A program made the position numbers and the translations under genes. Of a DNA stretch of 64,000 nt, positions 1 to 8,898 are shown one piece after another. The notes under the pieces are model-generated. The model was not told the origin of the DNA. It was given only the letters and a program-made list of their open reading frames with translations, and made no database searches. Each line of letters begins with the position of its first letter. Within the stretch, counting starts at the first letter, position 1. The DNA is from Pseudoxanthomonas kaohsiungensis (GTDB taxonomy: Bacteria; Pseudomonadota; Gammaproteobacteria; Xanthomonadales; Xanthomonadaceae). The stretch lies in contig NZ_PDWO01000008.1 in assembly GCF_010211765.1 (NCBI RefSeq), forward strand, positions 62,001 through 126,000, written 5' to 3'.

Positions 1-750
1 GGTCCGCGAACACGGGGTCGGTGGCGCGGTACTGCGCCGCCCACACTGCGCTCCAGCGATCGCCGGTCCTGCCGCCGAGCAGTTCGAAGCCGCCCGTGTC
101 GCCGCCGCCATTGGCGGTGGTGCCGGCGGTCAGCCGGAGCTGGTTGCCATCGAAGTTCTCGCGCAGGACGATGTTCACCACGCCGGCGACGGCATCGGAG
201 CCGTAGATCGCCGATGCGCCGCCGCTGAGCACTTCGATGCGCTCGACCGCCGAGCTCGGGATCGCGCGGACGTTGACCACGTTGTTGTCGCGGTTGTAGG
301 GCTGCGGATACTGCGCCGGGCGACGGCCGTTGATCAGGACCAGCGTGTAGCCGGGTCCCAGGTTGCGCAGGTTCACGACCTGGGCATTGGGCGAGAATCC
401 GGTGACGCCGAGGTCGCCGGTATAGGATGTGGTCGCGTTCTGGCTCAGGCTCTGGAGCATGTCCGCGACGCTCTGGAAACCTTCGCGGTCAATGTCTTCG
501 CGGGTGACGACCGTCACCGCGGTCGGGCCCTCGATCTCGGCGCGCTTGATGCGCGAGCCGACCACCGTCACCTTGTCCAGGGTGGCGGTGCCGCCGGAGG
601 CCGTGGCCTGCCCGGAGACGGTCTCCTCGGACGCTGCGCTCACGGTGTCGGCCTGCTGGGCGAAGGCGTGCCCGGCCAGCGGCAGGACCAGGGCGGAGAG
701 AGGGCAGCGCTCAAGCGGTTCCGGGCAGCTCCGGAGACGTTTCTGGCCAT
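1..750 (-). pseudogene. TonB-dependent receptor, N-terminal part, apparent frameshift
   Basis: Outer-membrane TonB-dependent receptor of the large Xanthomonadaceae type; substrate unknown. The gene continues past the left edge, so only signal peptide and plug are present. The plug reads clearly: a TonB-box-like segment LDKVTVVGSRIKR, then PTAVTVVTREDID, YTLVLINGRRPAQY and IPSSAVERIEVLSGGASAIY. The ATG at 748-750 has AGGGGA upstream, but its frame leaves the plug frame at a (GA)3 run at 696-702 and stops after about 35 codons. Removing one dinucleotide restores a standard signal peptide (LSALVLPLAGHAFAQ). I see no alternative start in the plug frame. It may be a real inactivation, a slippage switch or an assembly error. 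Confidence 0.75.
696..702 (-). repeat. CT/GA dinucleotide run at receptor frameshift
   Basis: A short (GA)3G run, CTCTCTC in the coding sense, lies in the signal-peptide region of the receptor and coincides exactly with the point where the reading frame is lost. One unit fewer rejoins the ATG to the plug domain. Confidence 0.6.
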
Positions 751-912
751 CTAGTTTTCCCCTAAGATATTGATTTGAATCGGCTTTTCTTCCCCAGAGC
801 CGAAACCTGAACGAGGCCGTAATGCTCGACCTGGATCGACGTTAACACGCTTTTAATTCCGTTTGCATCCATTTGTCACAATGACGTTCGTCACAGTGAG
901 TTCGATAATTTC

Positions 913-1986
913 ATGAGCAACCACCAAGTCCTGACCGCCTCGCTTGAACGGCTGGTCGAGCCGTCTTCACAGCTGCCGCTGGCGGCGCCGCTCGCCCGCT
1001 GGAGCGTCCGCGAGCAGGCGCCGGGGCTGGGGGTCGAATTGCTGATTGGATTCCCCGTGACGGCCGATGGCGTCGCAGGCCTGGAGCGGCAGGCGCGGAC
1101 GCGACTGGAGGCGGCCGGCGCCTCGCTCGCCGTCTTCGACGTCCGCACCCGCATCGCCGCCCACGCGGTCCAGCCCGGCCTGTCGCCCGCGCCGCGCGTG
1201 CGCAACGTAATCGCGGTCGGCTCGGGCAAGGGCGGCGTTGGCAAGTCGACCACCGCGGTCAACCTGGCGCTGGCGCTGCAGCGCCTGGGTGCCCGGGTCG
1301 GCGTGCTGGACGCGGACGTCTACGGCCCCAGCGTGCCGGCGATGCTCGGCCTGTCCGGCCGGCCGGAGAGCCCGGATGACAAGTCGATCGAGCCGATGCG
1401 CGCGTTCGGCGTGGAGGCGATGTCGATCGGCCTGCTGGTCGACACCGACACGCCGATGATCTGGCGTGGACCGATGGCCACTTCGGCGCTGACCCAGCTG
1501 TTCACCGACACCCGCTGGGGCGACCTGGACTACCTGGTCGTCGACCTGCCGCCGGGCACCGGCGACATCCAGCTCACCCTGGCGCAGAAGATCCCGGTGG
1601 CCGGCGCGGTGATCGTGACCACGCCGCAGGAGATCGCCACGCTCGATGCGCGCAAGGCGCTGAAGATGTTCGAGAAGGTCAACGTGCCGGTGCTGGGCAT
1701 CGTCGAGAACATGGCCGTGCACGTGTGCTCGAACTGCGGCCATGCCGAGCACCTGTTCGGCCAGGGCGGCGGGCAGGCGATGGCCGCGCAGTACGGCGTG
1801 CCGCTGCTGGGGTCGCTGCCGCTGGACCTGCGCATCCGCGAGCAGGGCGACGCCGGCACGCCGGTGGTCGCCGCCGCGCCGGACTCGGCGCCCGCGCAGG
1901 CCTACCTGGCCGCCGCGCAGGCGCTGGCCGCGCACCTGGCGGGGCGGCCGCGGGCCTCCATCCCGATCGCCTCGAGCCTGGCCTGA
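913..1986 (+). CDS. apbC: Mrp/ApbC-family iron-sulfur cluster carrier ATPase
   Basis: Cytosolic P-loop ATPase of the Mrp/NBP35 family, which carries Fe-S clusters to apoproteins. The 357 aa include a MIP18-like N-terminal domain (about 1-90), a deviant Walker A motif GSGKGGVGKS at residues 103-112, the switch-like segment VVDLPPGTGD, and the C-terminal pair CSNC that binds the shared cluster at the dimer interface. Length and motif order are normal. It is oriented like dcd but separated from it by about 135 nt carrying a REP element, so the two are probably not cotranscribed. Family assignment is firm; the physiological target is unknown. Confidence 0.93.
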   Translation: MSNHQVLTASLERLVEPSSQLPLAAPLARWSVREQAPGLGVELLIGFPVTADGVAGLERQARTRLEAAGASLAVFDVRTRIAAHAVQPGLSPAPRVRNVIAVGSGKGGVGKSTTAVNLALALQRLGARVGVLDADVYGPSVPAMLGLSGRPESPDDKSIEPMRAFGVEAMSIGLLVDTDTPMIWRGPMATSALTQLFTDTRWGDLDYLVVDLPPGTGDIQLTLAQKIPVAGAVIVTTPQEIATLDARKALKMFEKVNVPVLGIVENMAVHVCSNCGHAEHLFGQGGGQAMAAQYGVPLLGSLPLDLRIREQGDAGTPVVAAAPDSAPAQAYLAAAQALAAHLAGRPRASIPIASSLA

Positions 1987-2059
1987 TATCCGGCCCAGGG
2001 GGGCCGTGGCAGCGACGCTCGCGCCGCGACGGCGCATGCCAGGGCTGCGGCGGGTGGGC

Positions 2060-2081
2060 AGCGGGGCGAGCCCCGCTCTAC
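2060..2081 (-). repeat. Single GTAG-type REP element
   Basis: Read on the minus strand it starts GTAGAGCGGGG, turns over and closes CCCCGCT, matching the elements at 6048, 17188 and 51758. Its CTAC end abuts AAT, forming TACAAT ahead of dcd. Confidence 0.75.
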
Positions 2082-2084
2082 AAT
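2079..2084 (+). promoter_or_regulatory. Candidate -10 box of dcd
   Basis: TACAAT lies 38 nt upstream of the dcd ATG. Its first three bases belong to the REP element, so the repeat may contribute to the promoter. No convincing -35 is visible. Confidence 0.35.
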
Positions 2085-2122
2085 CCCGCGGTCACGGGCC
2101 GCTGCGGCCCAGGGAATAGCGC

Positions 2123-2698
2123 ATGAGCATCAAGAGCGACCGCTGGATCCGCCGCATGGCCGAGCAGCACGGGATGATCGAGCCGTTCGAACCGGGCCAG
2201 GTCAAGCATGCGGCCGACGGCAACCGCATCGTCAGCTACGGCACCTCCAGCTACGGCTACGACGTGCGCTGCTCGCGCGAGTTCAAGGTGTTCACCAACA
2301 TCAACTCGACGATCGTCGATCCCAAGCACTTCGACCCCAAGAGCTTCGTGGATATCGAGGCCGACGAGTGCATCATCCCGCCTAACTCCTTCGCCCTGGC
2401 GCGCACGGTCGAGTTCTTCCGCATCCCGCGCGATACGCTGGTGGTATGCCTTGGCAAGAGCACGTACGCGCGCTGCGGGATCATCGTCAACGTGACCCCG
2501 CTGGAGCCGGAGTGGGAAGGCCACGTGACCCTGGAATTCAGCAACACCACGCCGCTGCCGGCGCGCATCTACGCCAACGAGGGCGTGGCGCAGATGCTGT
2601 TCTTCCAGTCCGACGCGGACGATGTCTGCGAGACCTCGTACAAGGACCGCGGCGGCAAGTACCAGGGACAGACCGGAGTCACGCTGCCGCGCACCTGA
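2123..2698 (+). CDS. dcd: dCTP deaminase
   Basis: Converts dCTP to dUTP, feeding dUMP and dTMP synthesis in the cytosol. The 191 aa match the usual length of the bifunctional-fold trimeric enzyme. The catalytic glutamate is at residue 138 (HVTLEFS), numbered as in the E. coli enzyme, and the conserved block [10 protein letters not shown] spans 111-120. The start is the ATG following the REP/-10 region. A strong inverted repeat with a short T run just downstream probably terminates it, so it looks monocistronic. Confidence 0.97.
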   Translation: MSIKSDRWIRRMAEQHGMIEPFEPGQVKHAADGNRIVSYGTSSYGYDVRCSREFKVFTNINSTIVDPKHFDPKSFVDIEADECIIPPNSFALARTVEFFRIPRDTLVVCLGKSTYARCGIIVNVTPLEPEWEGHVTLEFSNTTPLPARIYANEGVAQMLFFQSDADDVCETSYKDRGGKYQGQTGVTLPRT

Positions 2699-2732
2699 GG
2701 CGGAGCGGCCCGCCGCGGCGGGCAACGAAGGA

Positions 2733-2756
2733 GGGCGCGGATATCCGCGCCCTTTG
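2733..2756 (+). terminator. Rho-independent terminator after dcd
   Basis: Perfect palindrome GGGCGCGGAT/ATCCGCGCCC followed by TTT, 34 nt after the dcd stop. Confidence 0.7.
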
Positions 2757-2839
2757 CATGCCAGGCCGGCGAAGGCGGCCGGGTCGTCGCCGGCGCGGCG
2801 GCCAATGGCCGCGCGTCGGGCGCTCCGGCGACGAACGGG

Positions 2840-3019
2840 TCAACCGGTCCGGGCCGCGTGCCCGGCCGGCAACAGCTTGCCGACGCCCGCGGCGATCAGC
2901 AGCGCCGGCCACCAGGTCGCCAGCAGCCGGCCGGCATCGATGTCCAGGCCGAGGTTGTCCAGCAGGAACAGGCTGCCCAGCGCGATCAGGACCAGGGCGG
3001 GGATCAGGCGGCGATGCAT
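2840..3019 (-). CDS. Small two-helix membrane protein, LiaF-TM/DUF5668 type
   Basis: A 59-aa protein starting MHRRLIPALV. It has a hydrophobic helix (about 5-20), a short D/N turn (DNLGLDIDAG), and a second helix containing ATWWPALLIAAG. This is the transmembrane unit seen in LiaI/LiaF-like and DUF5668 proteins of envelope-stress systems; function here is unknown. A longer frame runs upstream, but its extension is arginine-rich and overlaps the neighbouring small gene, so the internal ATG is preferred. It is a close relative of the protein at 3157-3321, an apparent tandem duplication. Confidence 0.7.
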   Translation of the reverse strand: MHRRLIPALVLIALGSLFLLDNLGLDIDAGRLLATWWPALLIAAGVGKLLPAGHAARTG

Positions 3020-3156
3020 CGTGGCGACCTCGGCAGGGTGTGGTGCCATCGTCGATGCCTGCGGTCTCCGGAACAGGTGCCGGAAGTCAGCTTTTCGACC
3101 TGCCGGACGGCACCGTGGCCGCGTGGAGGCCGGCCCTCGTGCCGCGGTTTTCCCGG

Positions 3157-3321
3157 CTACTTGCGCCGCAGCAGCATGCCGACGCCGACGGCGACCAGCA
3201 CCGCCGGCCACCAGGTCGCCAGCAGGCTGCCGAGGCCGCTGTCGATCCATCCCAGGTTGCGGGCCAGGAAGAACAGGCCCAGGACGATCAGGACGAGCGC
3301 GGCGAAGACGTTGGAGCCCAT
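3157..3321 (-). CDS. Small two-helix membrane protein, paralogue of preceding
   Basis: A 54-aa protein reading MGSNVFAALVLIVLG then FLARNLGWIDSG then ATWWPAVLVAVGVG, ending LRRK. It aligns along its length with the protein at 2840-3019: same helix-turn-helix arrangement, shared LLATWWPA core, and a basic or polar C-terminus. The pair probably arose by local duplication. The conserved WWP motif between helices is typical of LiaF-TM/DUF5668 segments. No regulator or signalling gene lies beside them, so a role in envelope sensing is only a guess from the family. Confidence 0.7.
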   Translation of the reverse strand: MGSNVFAALVLIVLGLFFLARNLGWIDSGLGSLLATWWPAVLVAVGVGMLLRRK

Positions 3322-3355
3322 GGCGTGGTGTGGTCGGCGGTCGGGGTCGGGGCGC

Positions 3356-3766
3356 CTATCCTAGCCGTGAACGCCACATCGCCGCACGCTGCGCCAGCGC
3401 GTCGGCCGCGTGCCGCACCGCCGTGCCGCTGCCCCACACCGGGCCTGGCCAGGCGGCGTCGCCCGCATGGCGGCCGACGATGTGCACGTGCAGCTGGCGG
3501 ACGATGTTCCCCAGCGCGCCGATGTTGACCTTCTCCACTCCCGGCTCGGCGCGCAGCAGCTGGCTGGCCCGGTTGAGCTCGGCCAGCAGCAGGCGCTGCT
3601 GGCCGCCGTCCAGGTCGATCCATTCGGCCGCGCCGTCCACGCGCGGCACCAGCAGCAGCCACGGAAACCGCGTGTCGTCCATCAGCCGGACCTGCGACAG
3701 CGGGCCATCGGCGATGAACACGCTGTCGGCGGCCAGGCGTGGATCGAGGACGAACCCGGCGCTCAT
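3356..3766 (-). CDS. HIT family protein
   Basis: Histidine-triad superfamily protein (136 aa), probably a nucleotide hydrolase or transferase acting on AMP-type conjugates; substrate unknown. The motif QLHVHIVGRH ends the triad region (residues 91-100): His93 and His95 are present, but the first histidine of the classical HxHxHxx motif is Gln91, as in a known bacterial subgroup. PWLLLVPRV (36-43) is the usual substrate-pocket strand. Its ATG overlaps the stop of the upstream dienelactone hydrolase by four bases (ATGA), so the two are translationally coupled. Confidence 0.9.
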   Translation of the reverse strand: MSAGFVLDPRLAADSVFIADGPLSQVRLMDDTRFPWLLLVPRVDGAAEWIDLDGGQQRLLLAELNRASQLLRAEPGVEKVNIGALGNIVRQLHVHIVGRHAGDAAWPGPVWGSGTAVRHAADALAQRAAMWRSRLG

Positions 3767-4461
3767 CGCAGGTGCTCGGCGAAGAAGGCCAGGCTCCGGG
3801 CCCGCGCCAGGGTGGCGCTGCCCTTGCCGTAGGCGTCCGGATCCACGTCGCGGTTGAACGCATGCCCGGCCGGGTAGGTATGCACCGCCATGGCCGGCAG
3901 GGCGCGCCGGTGCGCCTCGACCGCCGATGGCGGGATCGAGGCGTCGTGTTCGCCGAAGTGGAACATCACCGGCGCCCTGGGCGCCGTGGTCAGCGCCTGA
4001 TCCTCCAGGAACGGCAGGTCGCGCGCGCCGTAGTAGCTGACCGAGGGCAGCCCGAGCCTGAGTGCCGACAGCATCGCCACGGTGCCGCCCCAGCAGTAGC
4101 CGACCGTGCCGACCGCCTCGGGCTGGTGCAAGGCGGCCAGGCGCGAGCGCAGGTGCGCGGCGGCGCTGGCGACGATGTCCAGTGCCGCATCCAGGCCGAG
4201 CCGGCCTACCAGCTCGCGGCCGCGCAGCGAACTGGCGGAGTCATAGGCCAGCTCCACGCCGCGCTCGACCGGATCGAAGAAGGCCGGCGCCAGCACGGCG
4301 TAGCCCTCGGCGGCGTAACCGTCGGCGACATCGCGGATGTGCGCATTGACGCCGAAGATCTCCTGGACGACGACCAGGCCGGCCTTCGGCGACGAGGGCG
4401 GTTCGGCCTGCCAGGCGGCGACCGCGCCTTGCGGGGTGTCTAGCTCGATCCACTGGCCCAT
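3763..4461 (-). CDS. Dienelactone hydrolase family protein
   Basis: Cytosolic alpha/beta hydrolase of the dienelactone hydrolase family, 232 aa. Visible catalytic parts are the nucleophile Cys123 in GYCWGG, Asp173 in EHD, His200 in PAGHAFN, and Glu34 in VVQEIFG, which in this family gates the cysteine. The frame extends further upstream, but the MGQWIELDTP start gives the normal N-terminus. It overlaps the downstream HIT gene by four bases and is divergent from rimO. No chlorocatechol pathway genes lie nearby, so it is probably a general carboxylesterase rather than a true dienelactone hydrolase. Confidence 0.92.
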   Translation of the reverse strand: MGQWIELDTPQGAVAAWQAEPPSSPKAGLVVVQEIFGVNAHIRDVADGYAAEGYAVLAPAFFDPVERGVELAYDSASSLRGRELVGRLGLDAALDIVASAAAHLRSRLAALHQPEAVGTVGYCWGGTVAMLSALRLGLPSVSYYGARDLPFLEDQALTTAPRAPVMFHFGEHDASIPPSAVEAHRRALPAMAVHTYPAGHAFNRDVDPDAYGKGSATLARARSLAFFAEHLR

Positions 4462-4587
4462 GCCTGCGCTCCGGTCGGGTGGAGCGCCAGTGTAGGCGCT
4501 CGCGGTGCGGCGCCGGTGGAGGCGCCGGGCGGCAGGCCCATCCTGAACGCCGCGCCCGGCGCCCGCCGGGGGCCGCGGGGCGGCGCG

Positions 4588-4593
4588 TATAAT
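4588..4593 (+). promoter_or_regulatory. Candidate -10 box of rimO
   Basis: A perfect TATAAT 62 nt before the rimO ATG, in the divergent region with the dienelactone hydrolase gene. No clear -35. Confidence 0.45.
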
Positions 4594-4654
4594 TCCGCGC
4601 CCGGCCACGCCGGGCCGCCCATGCGCGGCAGCCCGTTCCTCCCGAGTTCTTCCC

Positions 4655-6022
4655 ATGTCCCTGCAGAACCCCAAAGTCGGCTTCGTCAGCCTCGGCTGCC
4701 CGAAGGCGCTGGTCGATTCCGAACGCATCCTCACCCAGCTGCGGGTGGAGGGCTACGACATCGTCCCCAGCTACGACGCCGCCGACGTGGTGGTGGTCAA
4801 CACCTGCGGCTTCATCGACTCGGCCGTGGCCGAGTCGCTGGATGCCATCGGCGAGGCGATGAACGAGAACGGCAAGGTCATCGTCACCGGTTGCCTGGGC
4901 AAGCGCTCGGAGCTGATCCGCGAGCAGTATCCGGACGTGCTGTCGGTCTCCGGCCCACAGGACTACGGCAGCGTGATGGAAGCCGTGCACAAGGCGTTGC
5001 CGCCGAAGCACGACCCGTTCCTGGACCTGGTGCCGGACTACGGACTCAAGCTGACGCCGCACCACTACGCTTACCTGAAGATTTCCGAGGGCTGCAACCA
5101 CCGCTGCAGCTTCTGCATCATCCCCTCGATGCGCGGCGACCTGGTCTCGCGCCCGGTCGATGAGGTGCTGCGCGAGGCCGAGCGCCTGGTCAAGGGCGGC
5201 GTGCGCGAGCTGCTGGTCGTCTCGCAGGACACCTCGGCCTACGGCGTGGACCTGAAGTACGCCTCGCGCACCTGGCGCGGCCGCGAGTACCAGACGCGGA
5301 TGAAGGCGTTGTGCGAAGGCCTGTCCGAGCTCGACGCCTGGACCCGCCTGCACTACGTCTACCCGTACCCGCACGTGGACGATGTCATTCCGCTGATGGC
5401 CGAAGGCAAGGTGCTTCCGTACCTGGACATCCCGTTCCAGCACGCCAGCCCGCGCGTGCTCAGGCTGATGAAGCGGCCCGGCGCGGTCGACAAGACCCTG
5501 GAGCGCGTGCAGCGCTGGCGCGCGATGTGCCCGGAGCTGACCCTGCGTTCGACCTTCATCGTCGGCTTCCCCGGCGAGACCGAGGCCGAGTTCGAGGAGC
5601 TGCTCGATTTCCTCGATGAAGCACAGCTGGACCGGGTCGGTGCGTTCGCCTATTCGCCGGTCGACGGCGCGGCGGCCAACGCGCTGCCCGACCCGGTGCC
5701 CGAAGAGCTCAAGCAGGAACGCCTGGCCCGTTTCATGGAACGCCAGGGCGAGATTTCCGCCGCGCGCCTGGAGGCCAAGGTCGGCACCGTGCAGCGCTGC
5801 CTGGTCGACCTGCTCGACGGCGAGCTGGCGATCGCCCGCTCGATGGCCGACGCGCCGGAGATCGACGGCGTGGTCCAGATCCAGGATGGCCGCGACGCCG
5901 GCCTGCAGGTCGGCGAGTTCGTCGACGTGCGGATCATGGGCAGCGACGAGCACGACCTGTACGGCGAGGTCGAGTACGCCGAAGCCGGCGACACCTCGCC
6001 GCTGGGCCTGCGCCTGGTCTGA
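4655..6022 (+). CDS. rimO: Ribosomal protein S12 methylthiotransferase
   Basis: Radical-SAM enzyme that methylthiolates an aspartate of ribosomal protein S12. The 455 aa show the order of the MiaB/RimO family: N-terminal UPF0004 domain with cluster cysteines Cys15, Cys51 and Cys80; radical-SAM motif CNHRCSFC (Cys147, Cys151, Cys154); C-terminal TRAM domain ending in GLRLV. The segments [12 protein letters not shown] and NTCGFIDSA distinguish RimO from MiaB. The gene stands alone; the following intergenic space carries a REP pair. Confidence 0.97.
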   Translation: MSLQNPKVGFVSLGCPKALVDSERILTQLRVEGYDIVPSYDAADVVVVNTCGFIDSAVAESLDAIGEAMNENGKVIVTGCLGKRSELIREQYPDVLSVSGPQDYGSVMEAVHKALPPKHDPFLDLVPDYGLKLTPHHYAYLKISEGCNHRCSFCIIPSMRGDLVSRPVDEVLREAERLVKGGVRELLVVSQDTSAYGVDLKYASRTWRGREYQTRMKALCEGLSELDAWTRLHYVYPYPHVDDVIPLMAEGKVLPYLDIPFQHASPRVLRLMKRPGAVDKTLERVQRWRAMCPELTLRSTFIVGFPGETEAEFEELLDFLDEAQLDRVGAFAYSPVDGAAANALPDPVPEELKQERLARFMERQGEISAARLEAKVGTVQRCLVDLLDGELAIARSMADAPEIDGVVQIQDGRDAGLQVGEFVDVRIMGSDEHDLYGEVEYAEAGDTSPLGLRLV

Positions 6023-6047
6023 GCTTCGCGCCACGCCTGCGGCTTCG

Positions 6048-6113
6048 GTAGAGCGGGGCTTGCCCCGCTGCCGCCTTTCCGGCGCACGCGCAGCGGGGCA
6101 AGCCCCGCTCTAC
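6048..6113. repeat. Inverted REP pair (REPIN-like) after rimO
   Basis: Two GTAG-headed units in opposite orientation (6048-6069 and 6092-6113), each a near-perfect hairpin of the GTAGAGCGGGGCTTGCC type, separated by 22 nt. The convergent rimO and greB genes flank it, so it may also help end transcription. Confidence 0.8.
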
Positions 6114-6155
6114 GCGGGCCCGGCCCCGCGCGCCCAACGATCGGCGGCCTATCCA

Positions 6156-6178
6156 TTGCCATCGCCATCGCCATCGCC
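6156..6178. repeat. Hexamer run (GCCATC)n
   Basis: About three and a half copies of the hexanucleotide GCCATC just beyond the REP pair, before the greB stop. Similar hexamer runs occur in the repeat block at 23.7-24.4 kb. Confidence 0.6.
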
Positions 6179-6198
6179 TCTCCGGCGCACCAGCCCGT

Positions 6199-6702
6199 TC
6201 AATCGCCGTACTCGACCGCCACCACCGCGAAGCGCGCCGGGCCACCGGGCAGCTGCGCTTCCACTTCGTCGTCCACGCGCTTCTTCAGCAGCGCGCGCGC
6301 CAGCGGCGAATCGATGCTGATCCAGCCGGTCGACGCATCGGTCTCGTCCGGGCCGACGATGCGGTAGCGGCTCGACTCGCCGCTGTCGATCCGCTCCAGC
6401 TCGACCCAGGCGCCGAAGAACACCGCATCGCGGTCCGCGGGCGCCTCGTCGACCACGCGCAGCGCCGGCACGCGCTTGCTCAGGTAGCGCACGCGCCGGT
6501 CGATCTCGCCGAGCTGCTTCTTGCGGTAGGTGTATTCGGCGTTCTCCGAACGGTCGCCCTCGGCCGCGGCCGCGGCCAGCGCCTTGACCACTTCCGGGCG
6601 CCGGACCCGCCACAGGTCATCCAGCTCGGCCTTGAGCCGGTCGTGGCCGCCGCGGGTGATCAGGGCGGTGCTTTTCTCGGGGGGCGGGCGCCAGCGGCTC
6701 AT
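6199..6702 (-). CDS. greB: Transcription elongation factor GreB
   Basis: Binds the RNA polymerase secondary channel and stimulates cleavage of backtracked RNA. The 167 aa comprise an N-terminal antiparallel coiled coil (about 10-85, with [17 protein letters not shown] at its tip and second helix) and a C-terminal FKBP-like globular domain ([21 protein letters not shown]). The acidic tip residues Asp and Glu of [10 protein letters not shown] are present. The basic [18 protein letters not shown] patch supports GreB over GreA. Start is the [10 protein letters not shown] methionine. Confidence 0.94.
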   Translation of the reverse strand: MSRWRPPPEKSTALITRGGHDRLKAELDDLWRVRRPEVVKALAAAAAEGDRSENAEYTYRKKQLGEIDRRVRYLSKRVPALRVVDEAPADRDAVFFGAWVELERIDSGESSRYRIVGPDETDASTGWISIDSPLARALLKKRVDDEVEAQLPGGPARFAVVAVEYGD

Positions 6703-6784
6703 GCGTTATGGAGTGGATCAGCGGAAGGGGCGTGATCCTAGCGCCAGCCGCTGGCACGGTCAGCACGCACGCGACGCGCCACGT

Positions 6785-7219
6785 TCATTCGACCTCGTGC
6801 GCGCGGTGGAGGCTGCGCCCGCGCGGATCGTCGACCGGTTCGATGCAGCTGCCCTCGGTGAGCACCATCAGGTCGTCCAGGGCGAGCGCGAACTCGCGCG
6901 GCCGCGGGCCCGCGCCAGGCAAGGCGCCTTCGGGAACAAGCCGTACGCACGTGCCGTTCCATTCCAGCGACCACTGGCCGCGCTCGACCGGCAAATCCAC
7001 GAGGGTGGCGCGGCAATGCGCCTGCAAGGCATAGCGATGATCGCCGCCGAGCTCCAGCAGGACGTCGGCCCCGGCGCAGCCGGCCAGGGGCAGGGTGCCG
7101 AAGAACAGGCCTGGGATCGAGGCCGCCGGGGGACCAGGGGCGTCGCTGGCCGGCGCCGCGACCGGAACGGTGGCGGCCAATGCGAGCGCGAACGCGAGGC
7201 GGCGCGGGGAGGTCGTCAT
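6785..7219 (-). CDS. Secreted NlpE-like protein
   Basis: A 144-aa exported protein with a signal peptide (about 1-24, basic MTTSPRR then an alanine-rich core). The mature part opens GLFFGTLPLAGCAGADVLL and continues with a GQWSLEW strand. This resembles the N-terminal domain of NlpE, a copper-stress and adhesion sensor lipoprotein, where the equivalent is GxYxGxLPCADC. Here only one cysteine of that motif is kept and there is no lipobox, so metal binding is doubtful. It lies 21 nt downstream of the HerA-like ATPase gene on the same strand. Similarity is by eye only. Confidence 0.55.
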   Translation of the reverse strand: MTTSPRRLAFALALAATVPVAAPASDAPGPPAASIPGLFFGTLPLAGCAGADVLLELGGDHRYALQAHCRATLVDLPVERGQWSLEWNGTCVRLVPEGALPGAGPRPREFALALDDLMVLTEGSCIEPVDDPRGRSLHRAHEVE

Positions 7220-7240
7220 GGCCGGGCGGTCTGGCGCGGT

Positions 7241-8746
7241 TCAGCGCTTCCTGCCGCCGAACAGCCCGCCGAGGATGCCGCGCACGATCTGGTTGGTGAT
7301 GGTGCGCGCGGCCTGCTTGCTCGAGGCCTCGATCACGCCCTGGCGGCGGCCGGTGCCGAACAGCACGTCGTTCACCGCCTTGCCGAAGCCGCCTTCCTCC
7401 CGTGCCGGTTCCTGCTTGCCGCCGCCGCGCCGCGCCGGCGGCGCCTGCGCGCCGTCGGCGGCGGCCTGCGCGCGTGCGGCGAGCATCTCGGTGGCCGATT
7501 CGCGGTTGACCGCCTGGTCGTAGCGGGGACCGAGCGGGCTGGCGGCGCGGACCTGGTTGCGTTCGGCCTCGCTGATCGCACCCATCCGGCAGCGCGGCGG
7601 CGCGACCATGGTCTGCTGGACGGGGGAGGGCACGCCCTTGTCCTGCAGCGTGGACACCAGCGCCTCGCCGGTGCCCAGCTGCGACAGCGTCGCGGCCACG
7701 TCCAGCTTCGGGTTCGGGACGAAGGTCTCGGCCGCCGTCTTCACCGCTTTCTGGTCGCGCGGCGTGTAGGCGCGCAGCGCGTGCTGCACGCGGTTGCCGA
7801 GCTGGCCGAGGATGTTGTCGGGGACGTCGTCGGGAAACTGCGAGCAGAAGTACACGCCCACGCCCTTGGAGCGGATCAGGCGCACGACCTGCTCGATCCG
7901 CTGCTGCAGCGCCGGCGGCGCGTCGTCGAACAGCAGGTGCGCCTCGTCGAAGATGAAGGCCAGCCTGGGCTTGTCCAGGTCGCCGACCTCCGGCAGGTTC
8001 TCGAACAGCTCCGACAGCAGCCACAGCAGGAAGGTCGCGTACAGGCGCGGCTTGAGGATCAGCTGGTCGGCGGCGAGGATGCCGATCACGCCGCGGCCGT
8101 CGTGGTTCACGCGCATGACGTCGGCCAGTTCCAGGGCCGGCTCGCCGAAGAAGCCCTCGCCGCCGTCCTGCGCCAGGCGCAGCAGCGCGCGCTGGATCGC
8201 CGCGACCGACTGCGCGCTGACCAGGCCGTACTCGGCCGACACCGCCTTGCGCTCTTCCGCGACGAGGGCGAGCAGGGCGCGGAGGTCGTCCAGGTCCAGC
8301 AGCAGCAGGCCGCGGTCGTCGGCCAGCTTGAACACGATGTCGAGCACGCCGGACTGGGTGTCGTTCAGTTCCAGGATGCGGCCGATGAGGGTGGGCCCCA
8401 TTTCGCTGACGGTGGTGCGGACCGGGTGGCCGAGCTTGCCGTACAGGTCCCAGAACACCACCGGGCTGGCGCCGGGCGCGTAGTCGGCCACGCCGATCTG
8501 CGCGGCGCGCTGGAGGAGCTTCTCATTGCCGTCGCCGGCCACCGCCAGCCCGGCCACGTCGCCCTTCACGTCGGCCATGAAAACCGGCACGCCCAGCCGC
8601 GAGAAGCCTTCGGCCAGGGTCATCAGGGTCACGGTCTTGCCCGTGCCGGTGGCGCCGGCGACCAGGCCGTGGCGGTTGCCGTACTTCGGCAGCAGGGTGA
8701 CCGGAATGTCGTCGGTGAGGCCCTTGCCGAGCAGGATCGGGTCCAT
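7241..8746 (-). CDS. DUF853/HerA-like ATPase (YjgR family)
   Basis: Cytosolic P-loop ATPase of the HerA/FtsK superfamily, 501 aa, matching E. coli YjgR. Walker A is GATGTGKT at residues 31-38; Walker B is in RLAFIFDEAHLLF; the segment KGVGVYFCSQFPDD follows as the sensor region. The N-terminus MDPILLGKGL is typical. The C-terminal 100 residues are low-complexity (Ala, Gly, Arg, Gln) and end in GGLFGGRKR. The biological role of the family is unsettled; a nucleic-acid translocase is the usual inference. The gene precedes the NlpE-like gene in the same direction. Confidence 0.9.
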   Translation of the reverse strand: MDPILLGKGLTDDIPVTLLPKYGNRHGLVAGATGTGKTVTLMTLAEGFSRLGVPVFMADVKGDVAGLAVAGDGNEKLLQRAAQIGVADYAPGASPVVFWDLYGKLGHPVRTTVSEMGPTLIGRILELNDTQSGVLDIVFKLADDRGLLLLDLDDLRALLALVAEERKAVSAEYGLVSAQSVAAIQRALLRLAQDGGEGFFGEPALELADVMRVNHDGRGVIGILAADQLILKPRLYATFLLWLLSELFENLPEVGDLDKPRLAFIFDEAHLLFDDAPPALQQRIEQVVRLIRSKGVGVYFCSQFPDDVPDNILGQLGNRVQHALRAYTPRDQKAVKTAAETFVPNPKLDVAATLSQLGTGEALVSTLQDKGVPSPVQQTMVAPPRCRMGAISEAERNQVRAASPLGPRYDQAVNRESATEMLAARAQAAADGAQAPPARRGGGKQEPAREEGGFGKAVNDVLFGTGRRQGVIEASSKQAARTITNQIVRGILGGLFGGRKR

Positions 8747-8898
8747 GCGTATGTCCTGGTGAGGAAGGTCTGGCTCGCCGCCGATCCTAGCGGCACGGCC
8801 GGCGGCAGGGCTAGCCGGAGGCGCGCGCCCGCGTCGCGGGTTGCCGCATGAGGTCCCCCGCGGCTACCCTGCCGGTCGCTTCGTCCGTTGCAACCACG

